A stretch of 64,000 nucleotides of DNA, taken from NCBI GenBank assembly GCA_964552395.1, contig CAZKGM010000002.1, forward strand, positions 220,686 to 284,685, read 5' to 3'. The position numbers and the translations under genes are program-made. Each line of letters opens with the position of its first letter. Within the stretch, counting starts at the first letter, position 1. This document shows positions 44,155-52,333 of the stretch, piece after piece. Below the pieces are notes generated by a model. It was not told where the DNA came from, did not search any database, and saw only the letters and a program-made list of their open reading frames with translations. Source of the stretch: JAJDNH01 sp964552395. GTDB lineage: Bacteria > Acidobacteriota > Thermoanaerobaculia > Thermoanaerobaculales > Sulfomarinibacteraceae.

Positions 44155-44251
44155 ATCATTCACTCGCAATCTACCGCGACCGGCGATAGGCGAGCCTAGC
44201 CGTGCTCTTCGCGTCTCGCCGGTCCCGCTATGATCGCTCATGAACAATCCG
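44155..44251 (+). repeat. Dispersed repeat copy B
   Basis: The 66-bp core at 44155-44220 and the block at 44236-44251 match copy A (19964-20051). The interval between the two blocks is longer here by 9 bases. It lies between the Rieske gene and fumC. Confidence 0.8.
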
Positions 44252-44312
44252 CGCTATGCAGGGAATGCCGCCGCCTCGACCGCTCATTGTTGAAGGTGGA
44301 ACGGGAGGGCCC

Positions 44313-45740
44313 ATGAAAGCCTCATCACCGGATGCCTTTCGCATCGAACGCGACACCCTCGGACAGATGGAGGTTCCCGCCGACGCCCTGTACGGCGCAC
44401 AGACCGCCCGCGCGGTAGAGAACTTCCCCATCAGCGGCTGGCGCCTGCCGGCCGCCTTCCTCGAAGCGCTGGCACGGATCAAGGCCGCCTACGCACGCGC
44501 CAACCGCGAGGCCGGCCTGCTCTCCGACGAAAGGGCGGACGCGATTATCGAGGCTGCCGCCCGCATCGCCGCCGGCCAGCATCGCGACCAGTTCCCCGTG
44601 GACGTCTTTCAGACTGGCTCCGGAACCTCCACCAACATGAACATGAACGAGGTGCTGGCCCATCTTGCCAACGTCGCGCTCGGGGGCGATCCGGTCGCAC
44701 ACACCCCGGTGCATCCCAACGATCACGTCAACCTCGGACAGTCCTCGAACGACGCAATTCCAGCCGCACTGCGCGTCGCCGCAGCGACCGTGTGGCGCGA
44801 TTCGGCGAAGCCGGCGGTCCAGCGGGCCGCCACCGAGCTGGAGCAGCTTGCCGAACGCTACGCCGACGCCGTGACTCTCGGCCGGACTCATCTCATGGAC
44901 GCCGTTCCGACCACCTACGGCAGGGTCTTCGCCCAGTGGGCGCGCCGCTTGCGGCAGGCGGTCGCTGCCGCCGACGCGTCGGCCGACAGCCTCCTCACCC
45001 TTCCCCTCGGTGGAACTGCGGTGGGAACCGGCCTCGGCTCGCAGGCCGGGTCGGTACACCGAGCCGTCGAGCTGCTGGCCGCGGACACCCGCCTCGCCGT
45101 CTCTGTCGATGAGCAACCCGCCGTCGGAATCGCCGCCCAGGACGCCCCGATTCGCCATGGGGATGCGCTGGCCGCGATCGGCAGGGTGCTGCTCGCAGTG
45201 GCCAACGACCTGCGGCTGCGGGGCTCCGGACCTTTCGGCGGACTCGGCGAGCTCTACCTGCCGGCGGTGCAGCCGGGCTCATCCATCATGCCCGGCAAGG
45301 TGAACCCCGTCATCCCAGAGGCCGTGGTTCAGGTCGCGCTGCAGGTCGAGGGCCTCGCAACCACATGCCGGATGTCGGCCTGCCTCCACCAGCTCGACCT
45401 CTCCCACGCCAACCCTCTCCTGGCCTGGAACCTGGACACCTCGGCCCGCTTACTCGCCCGCGCCTGCGCGACACTGGTCGACCGCTGCCTCACCGGCCTC
45501 ACCGTCAACACCGAGGCGGCAAGGGCGCACGCCGCGGCCAGCCCGGCGATGGCCACCGCCCTGGCCCGCGCCCTCGGCTACGAGGCGGCGGCCAAGGTGG
45601 CGAAGGAGGCCGAGGCGACAGGCACCTCGGTGGCGGTCACCGCGCGCCGGCTCAAGGTGCTCCCCGAGCAGGAGCTCGATGACATTCTCGACCTCGACCG
45701 CATGGCCGGCGTGAGTCCCGAGGGCGTCGACCCGACCTGA
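44313..45740 (+). CDS. fumC: Fumarate hydratase, class II
   Basis: Iron-independent fumarase of 475 residues interconverting fumarate and malate. HPNDHVNLGQSSNDAIP and the GSSIMPGKVNPVIPE signature (about residues 325-340) are diagnostic of the fumarase/aspartase superfamily. GRTHLMDAVPTTYG fits fumarase, but aspartase cannot be fully excluded by eye. Start ATG 44313 has GGGAGGG four bases upstream and gives the normal length. It is likely monocistronic. Confidence 0.93.
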   Translation: MKASSPDAFRIERDTLGQMEVPADALYGAQTARAVENFPISGWRLPAAFLEALARIKAAYARANREAGLLSDERADAIIEAAARIAAGQHRDQFPVDVFQTGSGTSTNMNMNEVLAHLANVALGGDPVAHTPVHPNDHVNLGQSSNDAIPAALRVAAATVWRDSAKPAVQRAATELEQLAERYADAVTLGRTHLMDAVPTTYGRVFAQWARRLRQAVAAADASADSLLTLPLGGTAVGTGLGSQAGSVHRAVELLAADTRLAVSVDEQPAVGIAAQDAPIRHGDALAAIGRVLLAVANDLRLRGSGPFGGLGELYLPAVQPGSSIMPGKVNPVIPEAVVQVALQVEGLATTCRMSACLHQLDLSHANPLLAWNLDTSARLLARACATLVDRCLTGLTVNTEAARAHAAASPAMATALARALGYEAAAKVAKEAEATGTSVAVTARRLKVLPEQELDDILDLDRMAGVSPEGVDPT

Positions 45741-46042
45741 GCGCAAAGCACCCCCCCCACCCGAGATTCTGGGGCATGGGCTCTTGGAGCTCTCACGGTG
45801 GGCCTCACGCCCACGACCTCATTGCTCTCTCTCGGCGAGAGGTCCGAACTTTCGACGAGCAGCCAGAGGAGTTCGATTCGGACCTTTCATTGCCCGAGGT
45901 CTTTTCCTTACATCCCCTCCTCGCCGGTTGCTGCCCCGCGAGGATGCGCGCACCGCATCCAGAAGGAGCGCGTGCCGCGGAGCCCGCCAGATAATCCCCG
46001 CAACCACCCCCGCCTCTGGGACGGGCTACGCGGTACGCGGTC
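45741..46042. other. Intergenic region of about 300 bp between convergent genes
   Basis: Begins with a C-tract (45750-45762) like those after other genes. Short open frames exist on both strands but none has a ribosome site or protein-like composition. I see no RNA structure I would defend. Confidence 0.5.
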
Positions 46043-46609
46043 CTAGTCCTCGTCCTCATCGGGTGGCATCGGGGTTCCGAACAGGTACAGCTGGCCGTCG
46101 AACGGGACCACGAGGACGCGCCCATGTGCGTCGAGGGCCGCATCCTCCGGCCACGCCCCCCCACCCTCCTTGAGATACGTCCGGAAGCCGAACGGAACCT
46201 CCGCGCCGTCCGGCGCGAGCCAGTCAGGCACGACGAGGTCCCAGCGTTCGTCGTCCTCATCGACCCGTCGAAACACCACGCCGCCGGACGCCTGCGCTCC
46301 GAGCGGCTCGACCTGGTCCATGAGGTTGCGAGCCTCCTCCGTGAGCTCCTGCAGCACTTCTTCCGTGAACTGGTGGAGGATTTCGTGATCCTCCTCGCCG
46401 TCCACTTCGGCGACGATGAGCAACCGGTAGACGTCCCCTTCCAGCTCATCACCGCACGTGTAGTCCACCGTGAAGGTCAGCGGCGGCTCTTCGACCTCGA
46501 CATCGTACGAGCCACCGTTGAGAAGGTCCTTGACCAGGAGGCCGTAGAGAACCTCCTCACGCGACGTTGCGGGCATATCGAGGGCGAGCCCCTCTTCCCA
46601 CTGTGCCAT
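46043..46609 (-). CDS. Hypothetical acidic protein
   Basis: A strongly acidic protein of 188 residues with many Asp and Glu residues. Beta-strand-like segments (TFTVDYTC, YRLLIVAEVDG) are followed by a helical stretch rich in Glu, then FGFRTYLKEG and a C-terminal tail PPDEDED. No family is evident. AAAGGAG lies eight bases before ATG 46609; an adjacent GTG at 46612 is an alternative. It precedes no obvious partner, lying beyond the PrsW gene in the same orientation. Confidence 0.65.
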   Translation of the reverse strand: MAQWEEGLALDMPATSREEVLYGLLVKDLLNGGSYDVEVEEPPLTFTVDYTCGDELEGDVYRLLIVAEVDGEEDHEILHQFTEEVLQELTEEARNLMDQVEPLGAQASGGVVFRRVDEDDERWDLVVPDWLAPDGAEVPFGFRTYLKEGGGAWPEDAALDAHGRVLVVPFDGQLYLFGTPMPPDEDED

Positions 46610-46657
46610 CACTCGTACTCCTTTCGAGCCGTCTCAAATCCCGTCTCCCGTGGACGG

Positions 46658-47650
46658 CTACAACACACGTTCATCAAGAAACCCCGCGTCTCCCCCCTCC
46701 CACCGCTTGGCCGCGAGGATTGCAAGCACCACCATCAAGTAGGAAGCACCGCCGACCAGGACGGCGAGAACCGGCGCCGCCGCCAGCGTGTCGTAAGAGC
46801 CGTGCAGAACGGCGGCCAGCGCCAGGCTGGGGCCGGCGATCCGCAGCAGCCGCCCGAGGCGCATCGAGCCGGTCACCGCAACCAGCCCGACGGCGAATGC
46901 CGTCAGTGCCGCCCAAAGTGCGTGCAAGAACGGCGTCATCAGGAGCCGTGACAGTACCACGTCCTGACGCGTGAAGGTCATACCCCAAATCCGTGCTCCG
47001 AACCACTCGGAGTATAGGATGTTCTCGAAGCCCGCGAACGCCAGGCCGGAAGCAATGCCGAGCATGAGCGTCGACTGCAGCCCGAGATGCCTGCCCGCGC
47101 GCCGCGCAAGGATGACCACCATGAGCACCGGCAACAGCTTGGTCAGCTCCTCGCTGATCCCAACGCCGAACACGAAACCCACCCATCGAGCGGTGATCAG
47201 AGGCGTGTCGACCAAGCGGTAGAACGGGGCCGCCAGCCAGCGCAGAGCGGGCAGGATCGCGGCCAGCCCGGGGACAATGACGAGCGCCATCACGAGCGAA
47301 TAGTCGAACGGTGATGCTCCACGCAGATGGAGACGGAAGAGGCGCAGAAAGAGGAAGAACCAAAGGAAAGCGAAGTAGAGGATCATGCCCTGCTGAGCGG
47401 GTATCTCGACCGCCGCCAGCAGCAGCGGCATCATGGCCAGCACGAGCACGACCCAGAACACCTGCGAGGTCAGGATCCGTGCCAGCAAAGCCGGCTCGAC
47501 CTGGAGAATAGTGCCGACGCCGCGCTCCTCCAGACGGCGCACCCGTGCCTGGTCCCTGACGCGCGAGGTCTGGCGTTCGAACTCCTCCTGGCTGATGACG
47601 CCCGCCTTGAAGAGACGTTCGTACTCGGCCAGAATCTCGTCCGCCTTCAT
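46658..47650 (-). CDS. PrsW-family intramembrane metalloprotease
   Basis: A 330-residue membrane protein with about eight spans. An N-terminal helical SHOCT-like segment (about 3-30) precedes the membrane core. The metal-binding EExxK motif is at Glu167-Lys171 (ISEELTKLLPV). GFENILYSEW and FLHALWAALTAFAVG provide the second and third PrsW motifs, and LHGSYDTL is a fourth. PrsW cleaves anti-sigma factors in Bacillus; the target here is unknown, and no anti-sigma gene is adjacent. Confidence 0.86.
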   Translation of the reverse strand: MKADEILAEYERLFKAGVISQEEFERQTSRVRDQARVRRLEERGVGTILQVEPALLARILTSQVFWVVLVLAMMPLLLAAVEIPAQQGMILYFAFLWFFLFLRLFRLHLRGASPFDYSLVMALVIVPGLAAILPALRWLAAPFYRLVDTPLITARWVGFVFGVGISEELTKLLPVLMVVILARRAGRHLGLQSTLMLGIASGLAFAGFENILYSEWFGARIWGMTFTRQDVVLSRLLMTPFLHALWAALTAFAVGLVAVTGSMRLGRLLRIAGPSLALAAVLHGSYDTLAAAPVLAVLVGGASYLMVVLAILAAKRWEGGDAGFLDERVL

Positions 47651-47676
47651 GTTCTCTCACCGTAACACAAAACCCA

Positions 47677-48492
47677 TCACACGAACTCCTGCTCAGCGCC
47701 GCCATCGCCGCCGGCCTCCAGCTGACGCACAGCAGCCCAGTAGACCTGTCTTCGCACACGGCGCTGATCCCTACCCAGCGTTGCAAGCATGCGCCGTATC
47801 TGCTCCCGGCGGTTGCTGGTCTCGAGTCGGCAGCGATCGGCGGCGCGGGGGTAGTCGCAGTGCTCGGCGAGACGGCGGATTTCTCCCTTCCGAAGCTCAT
47901 GCAGCGGGCGCACGAGCAGAACCGCGCCGCCGAAGTAGCTCCGGATCGGCGCCAGCGCTTCCGCTGTACCGGTAAAGAAGAGGCTCAGGAGCCACGTTTC
48001 GACGACGTCGTCGGCATGGTGACCGAGAGCGAGGTACCGGCATCCGTGTGCATCCGCTTCCTCGAGCAGGGTCCGGCGGCGCAGCCGCGCGCAACCGAAG
48101 CAGTCCTGCGGCGCCTCCTCGGCAGGGTCGAGCCTCGCCTTCACGGACTCGACCGGGACTCCCCGCTCACCGCAGAAGCTCACGATCTCGGACGGCAGTG
48201 GGCCCGTGCCGCCCGCGCCGTCCAGAGCCACGTGCAGACCGAGCAGCTCACAGCGCGGCCTCACCGAGCGCGCGTGCTCTGCGGCCAGGTCGACCATTGC
48301 CAGACTGTCCCAGCCGCCCGACACCGCAAGCGCGATCCGCTCCCCGGCGGGCAACAGCTGCCACCGACGGCACGCCCGCCGCATCTTTCCGAGCAGCCGG
48401 CCGCGCGCCTTTCGACAGGCAGTAGAATCAGCCTCAACCAGAGGAGCGGCCCTCCCCGCGTTTGCGTCCGAAGATGGCCGCAATGATGACAC
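47677..48492 (-). CDS. TtcA-like PP-loop ATPase (tRNA 2-thiocytidine type), second Cys pair absent
   Basis: A 271-residue PP-loop protein of the TtcA/TtuA family. The PP-loop is VSGGWDS (residues 57-63) in place of the usual SGGKDS. The first Cys pair is Cys131/Cys134 (CFGC ARLRRR), as in TtcA, and the GHHADDVVETWLL segment is conserved. In TtcA a second CxxC helps hold a 4Fe-4S cluster; the equivalent region here (AADRCRLETSN) has one Cys only. The GTG start at 48492 overlaps tatC by 59 bases; a start at 48384 would lie within the PP-loop domain and is less likely. Confidence 0.75.
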   Translation of the reverse strand: MSSLRPSSDANAGRAAPLVEADSTACRKARGRLLGKMRRACRRWQLLPAGERIALAVSGGWDSLAMVDLAAEHARSVRPRCELLGLHVALDGAGGTGPLPSEIVSFCGERGVPVESVKARLDPAEEAPQDCFGCARLRRRTLLEEADAHGCRYLALGHHADDVVETWLLSLFFTGTAEALAPIRSYFGGAVLLVRPLHELRKGEIRRLAEHCDYPRAADRCRLETSNRREQIRRMLATLGRDQRRVRRQVYWAAVRQLEAGGDGGAEQEFV

Positions 48493-49225
48493 CCAGGAGG
48501 TAGAGGATGATCATCGGCACCGCAAAGACCGTCTGCGTGGCGACATCGGGCGTCGGTGTGATGATGGCGGCAATGATGAAGATCAGGAGGATCGCCCACC
48601 TGAACCAGCGCAGCAACATGCCGGCAGTCACCAGCCCGATGCGGGCCAGGAAGAAGATGAGGATCGGCAGCTCGAAAACGAGACCGAGGCCGAGCAGGAT
48701 CTTCGACATCATGCCGAAGTAGGCATGGATGGTGACTACCTGCTTGAAATCCTTCCCGACGGTGAGGAGAAAACGGACGACCATCGGGAAGGCGACGCGA
48801 TACCCGAAGTAGCCGCCGGAGAGGAAGAACAGCGTCGTGAAGACGATGAAGGGTAGGGCCAGCCGGCGCTCACTCCGGTACAGGCCCGGCCTCAGGAACA
48901 GCCACAGCTGGAGGAGCAGAATCGGGGAGGCAACGAAGATTCCAGCCAGCAGGGCCACCTTGATGTACAGCATGAATGGATCGACGAGGCCGGTGAAGGC
49001 CAGCTTCTCCCCCTTGGGCAGAAACTGCAGAATCGGCTTCTCCAGCCAGCCAAAGATCTGCGGCGAAAAGTACCAGCAGCCGACGAAGGCAGCAAACACG
49101 GCTGCGATGCTGACCAGCAGACGACGCCGGAGCTCCTCCAGGTGCTCGAGGAGCGACATGCGGGCGAGATCTTCCTCCCCGTGCTCGGATCCCGACTCCT
49201 GAAGCTGTCGGACGGTCGCCGTCAC
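48434..49225 (-). CDS. tatC: Sec-independent protein translocase TatC
   Basis: Integral membrane subunit of the twin-arginine translocase, 263 residues and about six spans. The N-terminal SLLEHLEELRRRL is the signature that contacts twin-arginine signals. The ATG overlaps the stop of tatA (ATGA), so the two are translationally coupled. Together with tatA it forms a minimal TatAC-type system; no separate tatB is seen here. Confidence 0.94.
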   Translation of the reverse strand: MTATVRQLQESGSEHGEEDLARMSLLEHLEELRRRLLVSIAAVFAAFVGCWYFSPQIFGWLEKPILQFLPKGEKLAFTGLVDPFMLYIKVALLAGIFVASPILLLQLWLFLRPGLYRSERRLALPFIVFTTLFFLSGGYFGYRVAFPMVVRFLLTVGKDFKQVVTIHAYFGMMSKILLGLGLVFELPILIFFLARIGLVTAGMLLRWFRWAILLIFIIAAIITPTPDVATQTVFAVPMIILYLLGVIIAAIFGRKRGEGRSSG

Positions 49226-49536
49226 CCGTCCCCCCGCTCCTGTCCGGAGCCCGCCGGCGAGCTCTCCTCCTCCGCAGCCGGCGAGTTCTCTTCCTTGACC
49301 GACTCCGAGATCTCGTCGGCGGAGCGTTTGAGGTCGCGCTCAACGCTTCGGATCTCGTCCGCGGCGACCTCTTCCTCGATCGTCCGTTTGAAGTCGTTCG
49401 AGGCGCGCCGGAACTCTCCCAGCGCACGCCCCAGGGAGCGACCAATGTGAGGCAGCTGCTTCGGACCGAACAGCAGCAGCGCGATCACGAAGATGAAGAT
49501 GAGCTCGGGGAGCCCGAGAGAACCGAACACGGTCAC
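49222..49536 (-). CDS. tatA: Sec-independent protein translocase TatA/TatB
   Basis: A 104-residue TatA/B-type protein with an N-terminal membrane helix (GLPELIFIFVIALLLFG) ending in the conserved FGPKQLP hinge. An amphipathic helix follows (about 27-45), then a charged Glu-rich tail. With one paralog present it may serve as TatA or as a dual TatA/TatB. It starts the tatA-tatC-ttcA-like run. Confidence 0.9.
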   Translation of the reverse strand: MTVFGSLGLPELIFIFVIALLLFGPKQLPHIGRSLGRALGEFRRASNDFKRTIEEEVAADEIRSVERDLKRSADEISESVKEENSPAAEEESSPAGSGQERGDG

Positions 49537-49633
49537 CTCCGCCGCAAGTATACTCCCGGTCCCGGGTGAGGTGGGGCCCCCGGTATCCCGTCACTCCGTC
49601 ACCTGGCAGGGGAAACTGGACCTTCTAACGTCC

Positions 49634-51250
49634 TTACTTACTTACTTTCTCGCCCGTTGGGGCGGGCTTCTTCGCCTCGGCCTGCCACGCTTCCCACATC
49701 TTCTCCGCCTGGGGCAGGTGGTCGAGGGCCGCCTTCAGCTGGTTGTCTCCCTCGATGGCCAGGCGGTAGCCGGCCTCGAGGCTGACCCCCGAGTTGAGTA
49801 CCTCGGTTCTGATCGCGCGGGAGACATCGTCAACCGCCTGGGGGTCGGAACGGAGGTTGTTCAACATCTCGTCGTCGAGCAGCTTCTCCTTGCGAACAAA
49901 GTCCCAGAACCTGTTGAGGAGCTCGGTGCTGACGACGAAATCCTTCGCTCGTTGCTGTCGCTCGCCGTCCGGAAACCCCTTCACGATGTCGATGGCGAAG
50001 CGGAAGAACGCGGACTGCCCGTAGAGCCTCGCGACCGGCTCCGCCACGACACGCGCGTCGATGGTGACGTCGGGAGTGATCCCTCCGCCTCCCCGGACCG
50101 GTCTGCCGTCGTCCGTGTGGTAGGCGGCCGGAGTGTCGGGGGCCGGCTTGCCGTTGCGGTGGGTGATGTAGTCGAGGTAGGAGTGGTAGTCGCGCTGGAT
50201 GCAGCGTCCCGACGGCGTGTAGTAGCGGGCCGTCGTGAGGGCGAGGCCGACGTCGCGGATCGTGTAGACGGTTTGAACCAGGCCCTTGCCCCAGGTGACC
50301 ACACCGACCAAGAGCCCGCGGTCGTGGTCCTGAACCGCGCCCGACACGATCTCGGAGGCGGATGCGGTGCCGGTGTTGACGAGGATGACGAGCGGACCCT
50401 CGAAGATCTCTCCTCGACCGGGGGCCCTGAGAGTCGAAATGCTGTCCTGGGTCCGACCTCGCGTCGAGACGATCAGCTGTCCCGGCCGCAGGAAGATGTC
50501 GCTGACACCGATAGCGGCCTCGAGGGACCCGCCCGGGTTGTCGCGAAGATCGAGGATGAGTGAACGCATCCCCTGCTTCTCGAGGCGGTGCACCGCGTTG
50601 TGCACCTCGCGCGAGCTGGTGGCGGAGAACTCCGACAGACGGACGTACCCGACCTCCGGACGGAGCATGAATGCGAAGCGGACTGAGTTGGTCGGGATGC
50701 GGGCGCGTGTAATCGCCACCTCGAGCGGCTTCTTGAGGCCCGGGCGGACGATGCTCAGGTTGACGACCGTTCCCTCCGGACCTCGGACCCGATCGACCAC
50801 ATCGTCCAGCGACATCTGATCGGTCGGTTCATCCTCGATCGCCGCAATGACATCACCGGCTCGCAGCCCCTTGCGCGCGGCAGGCGTGCCCGCCATCGGG
50901 GCGATCACGGTGACCTGACCGGCACGTCTCGAGATGATGATACCGACGCCGAAGAACGCGCCCTGCTGACGGTCCCTCATCCTCGAGAAGGAGCCCGGAT
51001 CGAGAAAATTCGAGTGTGGGTCGAGCTTCTCGAGCATGCCGTCGATGCCGTCATAGATCAGGGTGGACGCCTGCTCTTTGTCGGGAAGCCACTCCAACAT
51101 CGTGCTCACGATCTCGGCCGCGTGTGACACCACGGCGTGCTCATCCGCGGCACGAGTGCGCTCACCGAACAGAGCACCCGCAGCGACCGCGAGACCGAGG
51201 ACCAGCACCGTGGCTACGGCGGCGAACGATGGGCGACGCGAACGGGTCAT
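49634..51250 (-). CDS. Carboxy-terminal processing protease (S41)
   Basis: A 538-residue exported S41 peptidase of the CtpA/Prc family. A signal anchor (about residues 6-27) is followed by a PDZ domain (about 95-180; GVGIII, GLRAGDVI) and the S41 domain. The catalytic Ser lies in TGTASASEIV and the Lys in TWGKGLVQT, with the strand GRCIQRD after it. A C-terminal helical tail extends beyond the usual domain (about 440-530). Start ATG 51250 has GGAGGAG nine bases upstream; the upstream extension overlaps repeats and is rejected. Confidence 0.92.
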   Translation of the reverse strand: MTRSRRPSFAAVATVLVLGLAVAAGALFGERTRAADEHAVVSHAAEIVSTMLEWLPDKEQASTLIYDGIDGMLEKLDPHSNFLDPGSFSRMRDRQQGAFFGVGIIISRRAGQVTVIAPMAGTPAARKGLRAGDVIAAIEDEPTDQMSLDDVVDRVRGPEGTVVNLSIVRPGLKKPLEVAITRARIPTNSVRFAFMLRPEVGYVRLSEFSATSSREVHNAVHRLEKQGMRSLILDLRDNPGGSLEAAIGVSDIFLRPGQLIVSTRGRTQDSISTLRAPGRGEIFEGPLVILVNTGTASASEIVSGAVQDHDRGLLVGVVTWGKGLVQTVYTIRDVGLALTTARYYTPSGRCIQRDYHSYLDYITHRNGKPAPDTPAAYHTDDGRPVRGGGGITPDVTIDARVVAEPVARLYGQSAFFRFAIDIVKGFPDGERQQRAKDFVVSTELLNRFWDFVRKEKLLDDEMLNNLRSDPQAVDDVSRAIRTEVLNSGVSLEAGYRLAIEGDNQLKAALDHLPQAEKMWEAWQAEAKKPAPTGEKVSK

Positions 51251-51562
51251 ACGGAACGGCTCCTCCAAGCACGGTGCGGCGTTCGTGCCACCGCACCAGC
51301 TCACTGTACCTGAACCGGGGTGGATTCGCTGCCCGCCCGCCGCGTGAGAGGCGAGATGCAAGACGCGAGAGGTTCCCCCACCCGCCCAGGAGAGTGCGCG
51401 CGAAGCGCGCTCCAATGCATTTGACAGTCAAATGAGTGTGCTGGACCTTGAGCAGCTCTCCGAGAGGTACCGGAGGCGGGCGCTTCAGTGCCGCCGCCCC
51501 TGGATCACCGCTATGGAGTCTTCCTTTCCCCTCAGTCCACGAGCGATTCGCGCAGCGAATCG
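51251..51562. other. Intergenic region of 312 bp rich in repeats and hairpins
   Basis: From the ctp side it holds an AAGACGCGAGAGG string, a CCCCCACCCGCCC tract (51375), a GCGCG hairpin, GCGCGCTCC, a perfect 17-base palindrome (51418-51434) and a hairpin at the sdhB stop. I see no gene. Confidence 0.6.
51418..51434. promoter_or_regulatory. Operator-like perfect palindrome
   Basis: CATTTGAC and GTCAAATG flank a single central A, a perfect 8-base dyad of regulator-site length. It lies 168 bases upstream of the ctp gene start and 130 bases beyond the sdhB stop. No regulator is identified. Confidence 0.35.
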
Positions 51563-51564
51563 CT
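51542..51564 (-). terminator. Hairpin overlapping the sdhB stop codon (shared motif)
   Basis: Perfect 10-bp stem (AGCGATTCGC with GCGAATCGCT), 3-nt loop, overlapping the minus-strand TAG at 51563. The same core occurs at 23079-23097 after an unrelated minus-strand gene. No T-run. Confidence 0.5.
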
Positions 51565-52333
51565 AGCTGACCTTGCCGCCTCCGACCGGCCTGCCGGGGA
51601 GGAACGCCTTCCGGTACTCCTTGTTCATGCGGGCGATGGCGGAGATCGAAATCTCCTTCGGACACATGGCCTCGCACGACGTGAAGTTGGTGCAGGCGCC
51701 GAACGCTTCCTCTTCCATCGTCTCGACCATCGCGCGGACGCGACGTTCCCTCTCGGGTTGCCCCTGCGGCAGCAGCGCGAGCTGGGCGACCTTGGCGCTC
51801 ATGAAGAGCATCGCCGCCCCGTTCGGGCATGCGGCCACACAGGCGCCACAACCGATGCACTCTGCATAGTCCATGGCGAGCTCGGCGTCGTCCTTGGGAA
51901 CGGAGATCGCATTGGCGTCCGGCGCGCTGCCTGTGTTCACCGAGACGAAGCCGCCGGCTTGCATGATGCGGTCAAAGGGGCTGCGGTCGACAATGAGGTC
52001 CTTGAGGACCGGGAACGCGGCCGACCGCCACGGCTCGAGGGTGAGCTGCTGGCCGTCCTTGAAGTGCCGCATGTGCAGCTGGCACGTAGTGGTTCCCTTG
52101 TAGCCGCCGTGCGGGAGACCGTTGATCATCAACCCGCACATGCCACAGACGCCCTCCCGGCAGTCGTGCTCGAAGGCCACCGGATCCTCGCCCCGCTCGA
52201 TGAGCTGCTGGTTGAGAACGTCCAGCATCTCCAGGAACGACATGTGCTCGTTGACCGCGTCCAGCTGGTAGGTCTTGAAACGGCCCTTGTCATCGGGGCC
52301 ACTCTGGCGCCAGATGTGAAGAGTCAACCTCAT
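51563..52333 (-). CDS. sdhB: Succinate dehydrogenase/fumarate reductase iron-sulfur subunit
   Basis: A 256-residue iron-sulfur subunit. The 2Fe-2S ligands appear as CREGVCGMC plus a later Cys in TTTCQLH. The 4Fe-4S and 3Fe-4S ligands appear in CIGCGACVAACP and CTNFTSCEAMCP. Its ATG overlaps the sdhA stop codon. It relays electrons between the flavoprotein and the membrane cytochrome. Confidence 0.95.
   Translation of the reverse strand: MRLTLHIWRQSGPDDKGRFKTYQLDAVNEHMSFLEMLDVLNQQLIERGEDPVAFEHDCREGVCGMCGLMINGLPHGGYKGTTTCQLHMRHFKDGQQLTLEPWRSAAFPVLKDLIVDRSPFDRIMQAGGFVSVNTGSAPDANAISVPKDDAELAMDYAECIGCGACVAACPNGAAMLFMSAKVAQLALLPQGQPERERRVRAMVETMEEEAFGACTNFTSCEAMCPKEISISAIARMNKEYRKAFLPGRPVGGGKVS

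Noticed and set aside
45776..45994. 72-codon open frame after fumC
   Set aside because: No ribosome site, overlapping open frames on both strands, and no protein-like conservation I can recognise.
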